Assembly: GCA_035555975.1 (NCBI GenBank)
Contig: DATMFV010000051.1
Coordinates: forward strand, 110,497-174,496
Length of the DNA: 64,000 bases
From: DATMFV01 sp035555975
GTDB lineage: Bacteria > Verrucomicrobiota > Verrucomicrobiia > Chthoniobacterales > Chthoniobacteraceae
Direction: 5' to 3'
This document shows positions 24,617 through 34,365 of the stretch, in pieces (the stretch's first letter is position 1; every line of letters starts with the position of its first letter). The translations under genes were made by a program, and so were the position numbers. Under the pieces are notes generated by a model. That model did no database searches and was not told the origin of the DNA. It saw only the letters and a list, made by a program, of their open reading frames with translations.

Positions 24617-27600
24617 CTACGCCATCGTTGACGGGGCAGGAGCCGTCTCGGGTTCCTTTGTCTTCGGCATTTCAGGCCGGGTTCCCGCGATTTTCTCCAC
24701 CAGATAGAACGAGACCGGGACGATGAAAAGCGCGAGGAAGGTCGCTGCGAGCATCCCGCCGATGACGGTCGTCCCCATCACCTGCCGGGCGACGGCTCCT
24801 GCGCCCGAGGCGGTCCAGAGGGGGATGCAGCCGAGGATGAAGGCGAGCGAGGTCATCAGAATCGGCCGCAGGCGGAGCCGCGCACCGGAGAGGGCGGCGT
24901 CGATGAGCGGTTTGCCCGCCTCGACCTCGGCCTTGGCGAATTCGACGATCAGAATGGCGTTCTTGGCGACCAGCCCGATGATCATCACCAGCCCGATCTG
25001 TGCATAGATGCTGTTCTCCATCTGCACCAGGAAGGCGGGCGAGATTTGCAACGCCACCCAGCGCCGCAGCCAGAGGGTGGCAAACGCCCCGAAGACGGCG
25101 ATCGGTGTGCAGAGCAGGACGCTGAACGGGAGCGACCAGCTTTCGTAAAGGGCGGCGAGGATCAGGAAAACGAACAGCAGCGACATGGCGAAGATCAGCA
25201 TCGGCGAGATCCCCTCCTGCGCTTTTTTCTCCTGGAACGACATGCCGAGATAGTCGTAGCCGATCTCGCGCGGCATGGTGGCGGCGTGGACCTCTTCGAG
25301 CGCCGTCATTGCCTGCGAAGAGGTGTAGCCCGGGGCCGGGTCGGCGTTGATCTGCGCACTCCGGTAAAGGTTGTAGCGCATGGTGAACTCGGGGCCGCTG
25401 CGCGTTTCCACCCGGGTGAAGGAACTTAAAGGGATCATCTCCGCCTTCCGGTTGCGGACGTAGAACTGATCGATGCTCTCGGCGGCGGCGCGGTTGCTCC
25501 CCTCGGCCTGGACGTAGACCTGCCACTGGCGGCCAAAGCGGTTGAAGTAGTTGACGAACGAGCCGCCCATGAAGGTCTGGAGCGTCTGGTAAACATCGTC
25601 AACGGAAGCCTCCTGCTTGAGCACCTTTGCCTGGTCAACATCGACAAAGAGCCCCGGCACGTTCGGCAGGAAGGTGGTGCTCACCTGCGCCAGTTCGGGA
25701 CGTTTGCGGGCGGCTTCAAGGAAGGTGTCGACATTTTTGGCGAGGAAGTCGAGTTCCTTGCCCGCCCGGTCCTGAAGGACGAACGTCACCCCGCCCGAAG
25801 CGCCGATGCCGGGGATCGCGGGCGGCGAAACGGCAAAGGCGATCCCCTGGGAGACCTGCGTCAGTTCCCGGTTGATCCGTTCCTTGATCGCGAGATAGCT
25901 CTCTTCGTTGCTGGTCCGTTCGCCCCACGGTTTGAGCGTGACGAAAAAGAAGCCGTTGTAGGTGGTTTCCACCCCGCTCAACAGGCTGGAGCCGACGGTG
26001 GTGGTGACCTGCTCCACCCCCGGGATCTCGGCGAGGATCTTTTCAATCCGGCGGCACGCCTCGTCGGTCCGTTGCAGGGAGGCGGCGGGGGGCAGTTGCA
26101 GGTTGACGTAAAGGAAGCCCTGGTCTTCGTCGGGCAGGAAGCTGGCGGGAACGGCCTTGCCGAACCACCCTGCGGCCACGATGGAAGCGAGCAGGAGCAC
26201 CATCGCCAGCCCGCTCTTGCGGATCAACCCGGAGCAGACCCGGACGTAGCCGTTGGTGGCGTAGCCGAAAATGCGGTTGAACCCGTCGAAAAACCGCCCG
26301 GCGAGCCCGCCTGTTTTCTGGTGCGGCTTGAGCAGGAGGGCACAGAGGGCGGGGCTCAGGGTGAGCGCGTTGAGCGCGGAAATCATCACCGAAACGGCGA
26401 TCGTGACGGCAAACTGCTGGTAAAGCCGCCCGGTGATCCCCGGAATGAAGGCGGTCGGGACAAAGACGGAGGCAAGGACGAGCGCGATCCCGACGACCGG
26501 CCCGCTGATCTCCTTCATCGCCTGGAAGGTCGCTTCGCGCGGCTCCATCCCGTTTTCGATATGCGCGCCGACGGCTTCGACCACGACGATCGCATCATCG
26601 ACCACGAGCCCGATCGCCAGCACCAGCCCGAAGAGCGAGAGGGTGTTGATCGAAAAACCGAGCAGCGGGAAGACGGTGAACGCCCCGACGAGCGAGACCG
26701 GCACGGCGAGCAGCGGGATCAGGGTCGCCCGCCAGTTTTGCAGGAAGAGAAAGACGACGAGCAGGACGAGGCAGAGCGCTTCGAGCAGGGTCGTGAAAAT
26801 TTCGTGCATCCCTTCGGTAACCGCCTCGGTCGTATCGAGCGAGACCTTGTAATCGACCCCGACCGGGAAGCGCTCTTTGAGTTCCTCGATCCGGTTCCTG
26901 ACATTGCGGGCGGTTTCGACGGCGTTGCTCCCCGGGGCCTGATAGATCGAGACGACCGCCGCCGGTTTCCCGTTGAAGCGGCCCTTGACGCCGTAGTTGA
27001 CCGCGCCGAGTTCGATCTGCGCCACATCCGAAAGCCGCACCGCGCCGCCGTCAGCGGTCTGCCGGACGACGATGTTGCCGAACTCCTCCGCGGTCACCAA
27101 CCGCCCCTGCGCCACGGCGGAGTAGGTGAACTTCTGCCCCTTGGGGGCCGGTTCCGCGCCGATCTGCCCGGCGGAGTTGACGGTGTTCTGCGCTTCGATC
27201 GCCGAAATGATGTCGGGCACGGTGATCGAAAGGGCGGCGAGCGATTCCGGGTTGATCCAGAGCCGCATGGCGTACTCGCCCGCCCCGGCGACCTGCACGT
27301 TGGAAACCCCGGGCAGCCGGGTCAGTTCGTCGTTGAGGTTGATGTAGGCATAGTTGGAGAGGAAAAGCGCGTCGCGGCTGCTGTCGGGCGAGTAAAGGGC
27401 GAGGACCAGCAGCGGGGCGGCGCTCGACTTGCGGACGGTGACGCCGAGTTCGGTCACGTCTCCGGGAAGCTGCGGCTCGGCCTGTTTCTCGCGCATCTGC
27501 GTGAGGATCTGGTCGGTGTTCGGGTCGGTCTTGAGGTCGAAGTTGACGGTCAGCGCCATCTTGCCGTTGTTGGCGTTGACGGAGACCATGTAGTTCATGT

Positions 27601-27820
27601 TGTCGACGCCGCTCATCTGCTGCTCGATCGGCGTGGCGACCGCTTTTTCGACCGTCTCGGCATCCGCGCCGAGGTAGGTGGCGAGCACCTGGATATCGGG
27701 CGAGGCGATTTCGGGGAACTGCGCCACCGGCAGGAAGGCGGCGGTGATCAACCCCACGATCAGGAGGATGATCGAAAGGACCATGGCCATGATCGGCCGG
27801 TTGATGAAAAAATGGGACAT
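24617..27820 (-). CDS. RND efflux pump inner-membrane transporter (HAE-1 family), second copy
   Basis: This proton-driven efflux transporter of 1067 residues is of AcrB/MexB type. The N-terminus MSHFFINRPIMAMVLSIIL is followed by a large periplasmic loop (VAQFPEIASPDIQVLATYLG), the TM4 proton-relay Asp pair in IGLVVDDAIVVVEAVG, a second periplasmic loop and TM10 with the relay Lys in IGLVAKNAILIVEFAKAE. Full length and relay residues suggest that it works. It starts seven bases after the homologous pump gene at 27828-31043, so the two are translated in tandem. The pair plus one adaptor resembles MdtABC organisation, in which the two RND proteins form a heteromultimer. Substrates are unknown. 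Confidence 0.93.
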   Translation of the reverse strand: MSHFFINRPIMAMVLSIILLIVGLITAAFLPVAQFPEIASPDIQVLATYLGADAETVEKAVATPIEQQMSGVDNMNYMVSVNANNGKMALTVNFDLKTDPNTDQILTQMREKQAEPQLPGDVTELGVTVRKSSAAPLLVLALYSPDSSRDALFLSNYAYINLNDELTRLPGVSNVQVAGAGEYAMRLWINPESLAALSITVPDIISAIEAQNTVNSAGQIGAEPAPKGQKFTYSAVAQGRLVTAEEFGNIVVRQTADGGAVRLSDVAQIELGAVNYGVKGRFNGKPAAVVSIYQAPGSNAVETARNVRNRIEELKERFPVGVDYKVSLDTTEAVTEGMHEIFTTLLEALCLVLLVVFLFLQNWRATLIPLLAVPVSLVGAFTVFPLLGFSINTLSLFGLVLAIGLVVDDAIVVVEAVGAHIENGMEPREATFQAMKEISGPVVGIALVLASVFVPTAFIPGITGRLYQQFAVTIAVSVMISALNALTLSPALCALLLKPHQKTGGLAGRFFDGFNRIFGYATNGYVRVCSGLIRKSGLAMVLLLASIVAAGWFGKAVPASFLPDEDQGFLYVNLQLPPAASLQRTDEACRRIEKILAEIPGVEQVTTTVGSSLLSGVETTYNGFFFVTLKPWGERTSNEESYLAIKERINRELTQVSQGIAFAVSPPAIPGIGASGGVTFVLQDRAGKELDFLAKNVDTFLEAARKRPELAQVSTTFLPNVPGLFVDVDQAKVLKQEASVDDVYQTLQTFMGGSFVNYFNRFGRQWQVYVQAEGSNRAAAESIDQFYVRNRKAEMIPLSSFTRVETRSGPEFTMRYNLYRSAQINADPAPGYTSSQAMTALEEVHAATMPREIGYDYLGMSFQEKKAQEGISPMLIFAMSLLFVFLILAALYESWSLPFSVLLCTPIAVFGAFATLWLRRWVALQISPAFLVQMENSIYAQIGLVMIIGLVAKNAILIVEFAKAEVEAGKPLIDAALSGARLRLRPILMTSLAFILGCIPLWTASGAGAVARQVMGTTVIGGMLAATFLALFIVPVSFYLVEKIAGTRPEMPKTKEPETAPAPSTMA

Positions 27821-27827
27821 GGGCGGG

Positions 27828-30800
27828 TTATCCGTTGCTTTGAGTGGTTTCCAGCGGGAGGTCGGCGGCGGGCGGTACGACCGGTTCCGGTGGTTTTTCC
27901 GCGCCGGAAAGTTTTCCGACGAGGCAGAAAATGGCGGGGACGAGCATCAGCCCGAAAAGGGTGGCGGCCATCATCCCGCCGACCACGGTGGTCCCCATCA
28001 CCTGCCGCGAGATCGCGCCCGCGCCGCCCGCGATGCAGAGCGGCAGACAGCCGAGGATGAAGGCGACCGAGGTCATCAGGACCGGCCGGAACCGGAGCCG
28101 CGCCGCGGTCAGCGCCGCCTGCGCGAGGCTCTGGCCGCGCTCGTACTCGGCCTTGGCGAATTCGACGATCAAAATGGCGTTCTTGGCGGAGAGGCCGATC
28201 ACCATGATCAGGCCGATCTGGGCAAAGACGTTGTTTTCAATCGAGACGAGGATCGGCGGGTAGAGATGTTCCTGCGCGAAGCGGCGCAGGTAAAGAAGCC
28301 CGAGCGCCCCGAAGACGGCGACCGGCGTGCTCAAAAGGACGCTAAAAGGGAGCGACCAGTTTTCATACAGGGCGGCGAGGATCAGGAAGACAAAGAGGAG
28401 CGAAAAGCCGAAGATGACCGAGGGGGGGATCGCCTCCTGCGCCTTTTTTTCTTCAAACGACATGCCGAGGTAGCCATACCCCATGCCGGAAGGCATCGTT
28501 TCGGCGAAGACCTCTTCGAGCGCTTTCATCGCCTGCGCGGAACTGTAGCCGGGGGCGGCCCCGGCGTTGATCTGGGCGCTCCGGTAGAGGTTGTAGCGCA
28601 TGGTGAACTCCGGGCCGGAACGGTTTTCAAACCGGGCGAGCGTGCTTAAAGGGACCGGTTCGCCCCGGTCGTTGCGGACGTAGAAATCGCCAAGCTGCTC
28701 GGTCTGGCTGCGGGCATCGCCTTCGGCCTGGACGTAGACCGGCCATTGACGGCCAAAGCGGTTGAAATAGTTGACGAAGCTCCCCCCCATGTAGGTCTGG
28801 AGCGTGGCGTAGAGCGCCTGAAGCGAGACCCCCTGCTTGAGCGCCTTGTCGCGGTCGACATTGACGAAGATCTGCGGCACTTCCCCCAGGAATGTGCTCC
28901 GCACCTGCCCGAGTTCGGGACGCTTGGCGGCGGCGGCGAGGAAGGTGTCGACATTTTTGCTCAGATAGGAGACGTCGTGCCCCTGCCGGTCCTGAAGGAC
29001 GAAGGTCGCCCCCCCGGCGGTGCCGACCCCGGGGATGGCGGGCGGCGCAAAGGCGAATGCCATGCAGTCGGGGAGCTTGACGATCAGCTCCTTGTTGAGC
29101 TTGCCGCGAATGGCCGGGTAGCTCAACGCCGCCCCCTTGCGTTCGGAGAGCGGTTTGAGCGTGACGAAAAAGAAGCCGCTGTAGGTCGTCTGGATGTTGC
29201 TCAACATGCTGTAGCCGACGATCGTCGTCACGCGGTCGATCCCCGGCGTGCGGGCGAGGATTTCCTCCACCTTGCGGGCCGCTTCGCCGGTCCGCTGGAG
29301 GGAGGCAGCGTTGGGAAGCTGGAGGTTGATGAAAAAGAACCCCTGGTCTTCATCCGGCAGGAAACTGGAGGGGAGCCGCTGGTTGAACCAGAGCGCCGCG
29401 CCGCTGAAAATGCCCAGCAACAGGAGCATGAGCACGATCCGGCGGACCAGCGTGTCGGAAACAGAGACGAACCGGTCGGTCCACCGCTCGAAACTCCGGT
29501 TGAAGCGATCGAAAAACCGGCTGATCCACCCTTTTGCGGTGCTGCGCGGCTTGAGCAGCAGGGCGCAGAGCGCGGGGCTCAACGTGAGCGCGCTGAAGGC
29601 GGAAATGATGACCGAAACGGCGATCGTGACGGCAAACTGCTGGTAAAGCCGCCCGGTCAGCCCCGGAATGAAGGCGGTCGGGACAAAGACGGAAGCGAGG
29701 ACGAGCGCGATCCCGATGACCGGCCCCCGGATCTCGCGACAGGCGAGCCGGGTCGCCTCCACCGGCGAAAGCCCCTTGGCGATATGGTGCTCGACCGCTT
29801 CGACGACGACGATCGCATCATCGACCACGAGCCCGATCGCCAGCACCAGCCCGAAGAGCGAGAGGGTGTTGATTGAGAAACCGAGCAGCGGGAAGACGGC
29901 GAAGGTGCCGATAAGCGAGACCGGCACGGCGAGGAGCGGGATGAAGGTGGCCCGCCAGCTCTGGAGAAAGAGGTAGACGACGAGGATCACCAGCACGACG
30001 GCGATGAGCAGCGTTTCGACGATCTCGTGGATGCCGTCGACCACCGGCAGGGTGGTGTCGAGCGAGACGAGATAGTCGACCCCGGTCGGGAAGCGGGTCT
30101 TGAGCTGCTCCATCAACGCCTTGGCGGCGTCCGCGGTGTTGACGGCGTTGGAGCCGGGCAACTGGTAAAGGGCGAGGATGGCGCTCGGCTTGCCGTCGAG
30201 CCGCCCTTCCAGGTTGTAGCTCTGCGCGCCGAGTTCCACGCGGCCGACATCGCGCATCCGCACGGTCGCCCCTTCGGGGGTCTGGCGGAGGATGATGTCG
30301 CCAAACTCCTCCGCCGTGCTCAACATCCCCCGGGCGCGGGCGGTATAGGTGAATTTCTGCCCTTCGGGGGCCGGTTCACCGCCGAGGATGCCGATCGGGT
30401 TGGGCCGGCTCTGGTCCTTGACCGCCTGGAGAACGTCGGGAATCGTCAGGTTGACGGCGGCGAGCCGTTGCGGATCGACCCAGATGCGCATGGCGTACTG
30501 CCCCGCACCGAAGATTTTCACCTGGCCGATCCCCTTGACCCGCGAAAGCTCGTCGTTGAGGTTGATGTAGGCGTAATTGGCCAGAAACTCCGCGTCGCGG
30601 CTCCCGTCCGGGGAGTAGAGGGAGATCAGCAGCAACGGTGCGGAGAACGATTTCTGAACGGTGACGCCGAGTTCGTTCACCTCGTTGGGCAACTGCGTGC
30701 CCGCCTGCGCCTCGCGCATCTGGACGAGGATCTGGTCGGTATTCGGGTCGGTGCCGAGTTCGAAATTGGCCCGCAGGGTCATCGAGCCGTCGTTGCCGTT

Positions 30801-31043
30801 GATGGAGTACATCGCCTCCATCCCGTCGACGCCGCTCATCTGCTGCTCAATCGGCGCGGCGACCGATTTTTCCACCGTCAACGCGTCCGCGCCGGTGTAG
30901 CGGCCGGTCACCTGCACCTGCGGCGGGGTGATGTCGGGAAACTGTGCGACCGGCAGCAGCAGCATCGCGATGCCGCCGAGGATCAGGATAAAGACGGAAA
31001 TGACGATCGCCGCGATCGGTCGTCTGATGAAAAACTCCGTCAT
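27828..31043 (-). CDS. RND efflux pump inner-membrane transporter (HAE-1 family), first copy
   Basis: This proton-driven efflux transporter of 1071 residues is homologous over its full length to its downstream neighbour. The N-terminus MTEFFIRRPIAAIVISVFIL, the periplasmic PVAQFPDITPPQVQVTGRYT, the TM4 pair in IGLVVDDAIVVVEAVE and the TM10 relay Lys in IGLSAKNAILIVEFAKAE are all intact. It lies 26 bp after the adaptor gene and 7 bp before the second pump gene. It probably extrudes hydrophobic drugs or metabolites across the envelope together with the adaptor and an outer-membrane channel encoded elsewhere. Confidence 0.93.
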   Translation of the reverse strand: MTEFFIRRPIAAIVISVFILILGGIAMLLLPVAQFPDITPPQVQVTGRYTGADALTVEKSVAAPIEQQMSGVDGMEAMYSINGNDGSMTLRANFELGTDPNTDQILVQMREAQAGTQLPNEVNELGVTVQKSFSAPLLLISLYSPDGSRDAEFLANYAYINLNDELSRVKGIGQVKIFGAGQYAMRIWVDPQRLAAVNLTIPDVLQAVKDQSRPNPIGILGGEPAPEGQKFTYTARARGMLSTAEEFGDIILRQTPEGATVRMRDVGRVELGAQSYNLEGRLDGKPSAILALYQLPGSNAVNTADAAKALMEQLKTRFPTGVDYLVSLDTTLPVVDGIHEIVETLLIAVVLVILVVYLFLQSWRATFIPLLAVPVSLIGTFAVFPLLGFSINTLSLFGLVLAIGLVVDDAIVVVEAVEHHIAKGLSPVEATRLACREIRGPVIGIALVLASVFVPTAFIPGLTGRLYQQFAVTIAVSVIISAFSALTLSPALCALLLKPRSTAKGWISRFFDRFNRSFERWTDRFVSVSDTLVRRIVLMLLLLGIFSGAALWFNQRLPSSFLPDEDQGFFFINLQLPNAASLQRTGEAARKVEEILARTPGIDRVTTIVGYSMLSNIQTTYSGFFFVTLKPLSERKGAALSYPAIRGKLNKELIVKLPDCMAFAFAPPAIPGVGTAGGATFVLQDRQGHDVSYLSKNVDTFLAAAAKRPELGQVRSTFLGEVPQIFVNVDRDKALKQGVSLQALYATLQTYMGGSFVNYFNRFGRQWPVYVQAEGDARSQTEQLGDFYVRNDRGEPVPLSTLARFENRSGPEFTMRYNLYRSAQINAGAAPGYSSAQAMKALEEVFAETMPSGMGYGYLGMSFEEKKAQEAIPPSVIFGFSLLFVFLILAALYENWSLPFSVLLSTPVAVFGALGLLYLRRFAQEHLYPPILVSIENNVFAQIGLIMVIGLSAKNAILIVEFAKAEYERGQSLAQAALTAARLRFRPVLMTSVAFILGCLPLCIAGGAGAISRQVMGTTVVGGMMAATLFGLMLVPAIFCLVGKLSGAEKPPEPVVPPAADLPLETTQSNG

Positions 31044-31069
31044 GTGTGGGTGCGCAACCGCGGGGGCGT

Positions 31070-32341
31070 TTACCGGTTGGCGGCCGTTTCGGGACCGCCG
31101 GGGGCCTCTCCGTTTTCAGGCTGGGGTGCGGCGGGCGGCGCCGTCGGCGGTTCCGCCGTTTTTTCCGCCTGGTACGGCTTCGGAACGACGGTTTTGCCCT
31201 GGGCCACCTTCTGAATCCCTTCGACGACTACTTTTTCCTCCGGCTTCAACCCTTCCAGCACGACCCAGTCCGGGCCGAACCGGGGCCCCGGCTTGACGAC
31301 GCGGATGGAAACCGTGTTATCGGGGTTGAGCACAGCGACCTGGTAGCTCCCCTGCAACTCGTCAAGCGCCTGCTGCGGGACCAGCAGCGCATCCTTGACG
31401 ACATGGACGGCGATCCTGACGCGGGCGAACTGCCCCGGGCGCAACCGGTTGCCGGGGTTGGGAAACTCGACGGCGATCCGGATCGTGCCGGTGCTCCCCT
31501 GCACTTCGCGGTCGACGGCGACGAAGCGGCCGTCACGCGGGTAGACGCTCCCGTCGGCAAGGATCATTTTCACCGGGAACTGGCCTGCCGCCTCCTTGAC
31601 GTGCCCCGAAAAGCGCTCGGAAGCCTTCAGGTAGGTCTGTTCGCTGACCTGAAAGTAGACGCGCACGGGATCGACGGTCGAAAGGGTGGCGAGCGGGGTC
31701 GGATCGGTCGGGCCGACGAGATCGCCGATGTTGCGCGTGGCGATCGAGATGATCCCGTCGAGCGGCGCGGTCACCTTGGTGAAGAGCAGGTTTAATTTCG
31801 CCTGTTCGACGCTCGCCTGCTCGGCCTTGACCTTCGCCTTGGCGGCCTCGTTCTGCTGGACGGTGTTGTCGCGGTCCTTTTTGCTGACCGCGCCGGTTTC
31901 GAAGGTCTGCGTGTACTTGTCGGCGTTGAGTTGCGCGCGGACCTGCTCCGCCTCGGCTTCGGCGAGGGAGGCTTCCGCCGCCGCGAGCGACGCTTCGAAC
32001 GGCCGGGGGTCGATCTCGAAAAGGAGATCGCCCTTTTTCACCGGCGAGCCGTCGGCGTAGTTCTGGCTTAAGATATAACCCGAGACGCGGGCGCGGATTT
32101 CGGCGTTGTTCGAGCCGTCGACCACCCCGATCCATTCGCGGAAGACCGGCACATCGCCCCGGGTCACCTGGGCGACCTCCACCTCCGGCGGCATGAGGAG
32201 CGGGTTTTCGACTTCAGGCTTTTTACACCCTCCGAGCGCCAGCACGGCCGCCGCGCCAAGGGCGAGGCCGGTGCGGGCCGCAAGCCGCGCAAGGGGTGTG
32301 GAGCGGGAGGCGTGGGGAGGTGCGAAGGTGGTCGATGCCAT
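31070..32341 (-). CDS. RND efflux periplasmic adaptor (membrane fusion lipoprotein)
   Basis: This is the adaptor subunit that links the RND pumps to an outer-membrane channel; 423 residues. A lipobox LALGGC with Cys at residue 39 marks it as an inner-membrane lipoprotein. It is followed by the lipoyl/barrel-sandwich half-motif GYILSQNYADGSPVKKGDLL, a helical hairpin (AAAEASLAEAEAEQVRAQLN, KAKVKAEQASVEQAKLNLLF), the second lipoyl half-motif VTAPLDGIISIATRNIGDLV and C-terminal beta-barrel/membrane-proximal domains. It is the second gene of a minus-strand operon after a peptidoglycan-binding protein and precedes two pump genes. The C-terminus is rich in Pro and Ala. Confidence 0.92.
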   Translation of the reverse strand: MASTTFAPPHASRSTPLARLAARTGLALGAAAVLALGGCKKPEVENPLLMPPEVEVAQVTRGDVPVFREWIGVVDGSNNAEIRARVSGYILSQNYADGSPVKKGDLLFEIDPRPFEASLAAAEASLAEAEAEQVRAQLNADKYTQTFETGAVSKKDRDNTVQQNEAAKAKVKAEQASVEQAKLNLLFTKVTAPLDGIISIATRNIGDLVGPTDPTPLATLSTVDPVRVYFQVSEQTYLKASERFSGHVKEAAGQFPVKMILADGSVYPRDGRFVAVDREVQGSTGTIRIAVEFPNPGNRLRPGQFARVRIAVHVVKDALLVPQQALDELQGSYQVAVLNPDNTVSIRVVKPGPRFGPDWVVLEGLKPEEKVVVEGIQKVAQGKTVVPKPYQAEKTAEPPTAPPAAPQPENGEAPGGPETAANR

Positions 32342-32365
32342 AAAATCTGCCGGAGTGGAAAAGGG

Positions 32366-32995
32366 TCACGCCTTGACGATGCCGAGCGAGACCAGCAGCG
32401 CCTGGTTGATCTTGCCGGTCACTTTCAGGCCGTTTTTGGATTGATAAGTAGAGATGGAGCGGCTGGTGCCCGGGCCGATCTGGCCGTCGATCGGCCCTGC
32501 ATAGTAGCCGCGGCGCTTGAGTTCCACCTGCACGGAGGTTTCCACCGGGTAGGTGGCGTAGACCGGGTACTTGACGTAGGCGGAAGCCGCGTAGACCCGC
32601 GTGCCGGCGTAGACCCCGACCGGGGCGACGTAGACGGAGTTGACTGTGACGGTCGCCGGGCGGTAGACCCCGCCGGTGTAGACGTAGCCGCTGCGGTAGC
32701 CGGTGAAGGTGGCGGTCGAAGTGCCTGCGGCGGTCGTGACCGTGCGCGACCCGGCGGAGTAGCGCCCGGTCGTCGCCCCCTGCGCTTCGTAGGTGTTGCC
32801 GCGCGGGCCGGTCGCTTCAACCGAACCGGCGCCAAACCGGCCGTAGCGCGCCCCTTCCGCCGTGACGGAACCGCCGCGCGGACCTTCGCGGGTGACGCTG
32901 CCGCGCCGCTGGGCGTGGCTTTCCTGAACCGTGGCGGCAAGGCAGAGGCCGCAGGTGAGCGCGAAAAGCGGGTAACGGAGAGAGGAGGTTTTCAT
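32366..32995 (-). CDS. Exported peptidoglycan-binding domain protein
   Basis: This protein of about 209 residues starts at the ATG at 32995 (MKTSSLRYPLFALTCGLCLA), which gives a signal peptide cut near SHA; a longer frame to 33061 is unlikely. The middle is low-complexity, rich in Gly, Ser, Thr, Tyr and Val, with repeating RGGSV and GRYSAGS type units. The C-terminal 55 residues form a PG_binding_1 domain (QVELKRRGYYAGPIDGQIGP, then ISTYQSKNGLKVTGKINQAL). It ends 24 bp before the RND adaptor and so looks like the first gene of the efflux operon. It may anchor or stabilise the pump at the cell wall; that role is inferred. Confidence 0.75.
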   Translation of the reverse strand: MKTSSLRYPLFALTCGLCLAATVQESHAQRRGSVTREGPRGGSVTAEGARYGRFGAGSVEATGPRGNTYEAQGATTGRYSAGSRTVTTAAGTSTATFTGYRSGYVYTGGVYRPATVTVNSVYVAPVGVYAGTRVYAASAYVKYPVYATYPVETSVQVELKRRGYYAGPIDGQIGPGTSRSISTYQSKNGLKVTGKINQALLVSLGIVKA

Positions 32996-33231
32996 GGTGG
33001 GTCGGATGGTGGGCATGATCGGGATGGGACGCCGATGTCTGAAGCGTCGCAGGACCGGCAAGTCTGGCGGTTGCGATCCGTCTTGCCGAGAGGCTTTGTA
33101 TGAAGCCGGTCATAAATTTGACGAAACGGGCAGAGCGCGGGGTTTGGGAGAAGAGTCTATTCCGGAAAAATGAGCGAAATCGAGCGAAAAGAAGCGACTT
33201 TGCCGCCAAAGCCAAAGAGAGTGACGGGGAG

Positions 33232-34365
33232 ATGTCGCTCTCTTCGCCCACGGCAGCCCCTTCCGGTGCCTCCGCCGGTCTCTCCGGCGCGGGCGAGCTT
33301 TGGTGGATGTACGCGGAGGGGGCGACCCCTCACGGGCGGCGGCGGCTTTTCTGGAAATTGCAGGTCGGCGGCTGGGGTGCGGCGGCGCTGCTTGGCATTC
33401 TTTTTACCGGGTTTGACTTTTTCCCATGGCAGGAGGCGTTGATTTTCGGCCTCCTGCGGGCGGCGGCGGGCTTTGCGCTGACCTCGCTGCTCCGTTACTT
33501 TTATCGCCATCTGCGCCGCAGGCGGAGCCCCCTCTGGCTGGTGGTGTTGAGCGGGAGCGTGCTCTGTTGCCTGCTGGGGGTCGGCGACGCGGTCGGGATC
33601 GCCCTGGTCGGCAGGGCTGTCGGCATCAACCTGGAGAGTTCCGGGATGAGCGAGATGCTCGTGGCAAGCGTTTTGCTGCGATGGATTCTTTACGGTTTCT
33701 GGAGCTTCCTTTATTTTGGCGTCAATTACTGGCTCGACACGGAGGGGGCCAGGTTGCGCCTGGCGGAAGCGGAGACGGCGACGCGCGCGGTGGAACTGCA
33801 ACTGCTGCGGGCGCAGATCAACCCTCATTTTCTTTTTAACGCGTTGAACTCGATCCTGGCAGAATCCGGCAACCCCGGTTCGGTCCGCTCGCTTACCCTG
33901 GCGCTTTCCGAGTACCTTCGGTTTTCGCTCCAGCAGGGGAGCGACTGGCAGCGGCTCGGGGTCGAACTGGAGGCGCTGGAAAATTACCTCAAGGTGGAGA
34001 AGGCGCGCTTTGAGGAAAACCTGGAGTATTCCCTCCAGGCCGACGAGGCGACGCGGCAGACGGTCGCCCCTGCGGCGCTGATGCAGCCGCTGGTCGACAA
34101 CGCCCTCAAGTACGGCCAGTGTTCCACCCTCCGCCCGGTGCGGATCGCCGTCCGAGCCGAAGCGAGCGAGGGGGTTCTCCTGATCACCGTGAGCAATTCC
34201 GGCGAGTGGCTGGCCTCCCACGACCGTCCTTCCACCGGGACGGGGCTGGCCAACCTGCGGCGGCGGCTGCAACTCCTTTACGGTGAACGGGCGTCGCTGA
34301 CGACACGGGCCGGGGAGGGGGAGGTCTGCGTGCAGGTGCGCGTGGAGAAGGGAGGGCCGCGCTGA
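33232..34365 (+). CDS. LytS/YehU-type sensor histidine kinase
   Basis: This membrane-bound kinase of about 377 residues starts at the ATG at 33232 (MSLSSPTAAPSG). An upstream ATG at 33100 is open but would add an atypical basic stretch. Four or five hydrophobic segments span residues 45-170. The His_kinase domain follows with the signature RAQINPHFLFNALNSI, whose His is the phosphorylation site, and an HATPase domain with PLVDNALKYG (N box) and GTGLANLRRRL. This family partners with LytTR-type response regulators, and one starts exactly at its stop (TGATG overlap). It is divergent from the RND operon and may regulate it. Signal unknown. Confidence 0.88.
   Translation: MSLSSPTAAPSGASAGLSGAGELWWMYAEGATPHGRRRLFWKLQVGGWGAAALLGILFTGFDFFPWQEALIFGLLRAAAGFALTSLLRYFYRHLRRRRSPLWLVVLSGSVLCCLLGVGDAVGIALVGRAVGINLESSGMSEMLVASVLLRWILYGFWSFLYFGVNYWLDTEGARLRLAEAETATRAVELQLLRAQINPHFLFNALNSILAESGNPGSVRSLTLALSEYLRFSLQQGSDWQRLGVELEALENYLKVEKARFEENLEYSLQADEATRQTVAPAALMQPLVDNALKYGQCSTLRPVRIAVRAEASEGVLLITVSNSGEWLASHDRPSTGTGLANLRRRLQLLYGERASLTTRAGEGEVCVQVRVEKGGPR

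Noticed and set aside
26072..28060. Long open frame of 662 codons on the plus strand opposite the RND genes
   Set aside because: It is antisense to clearly coding pump sequence and is rich in Arg, Asp, Gly and Pro, typical of GC-rich shadow frames.
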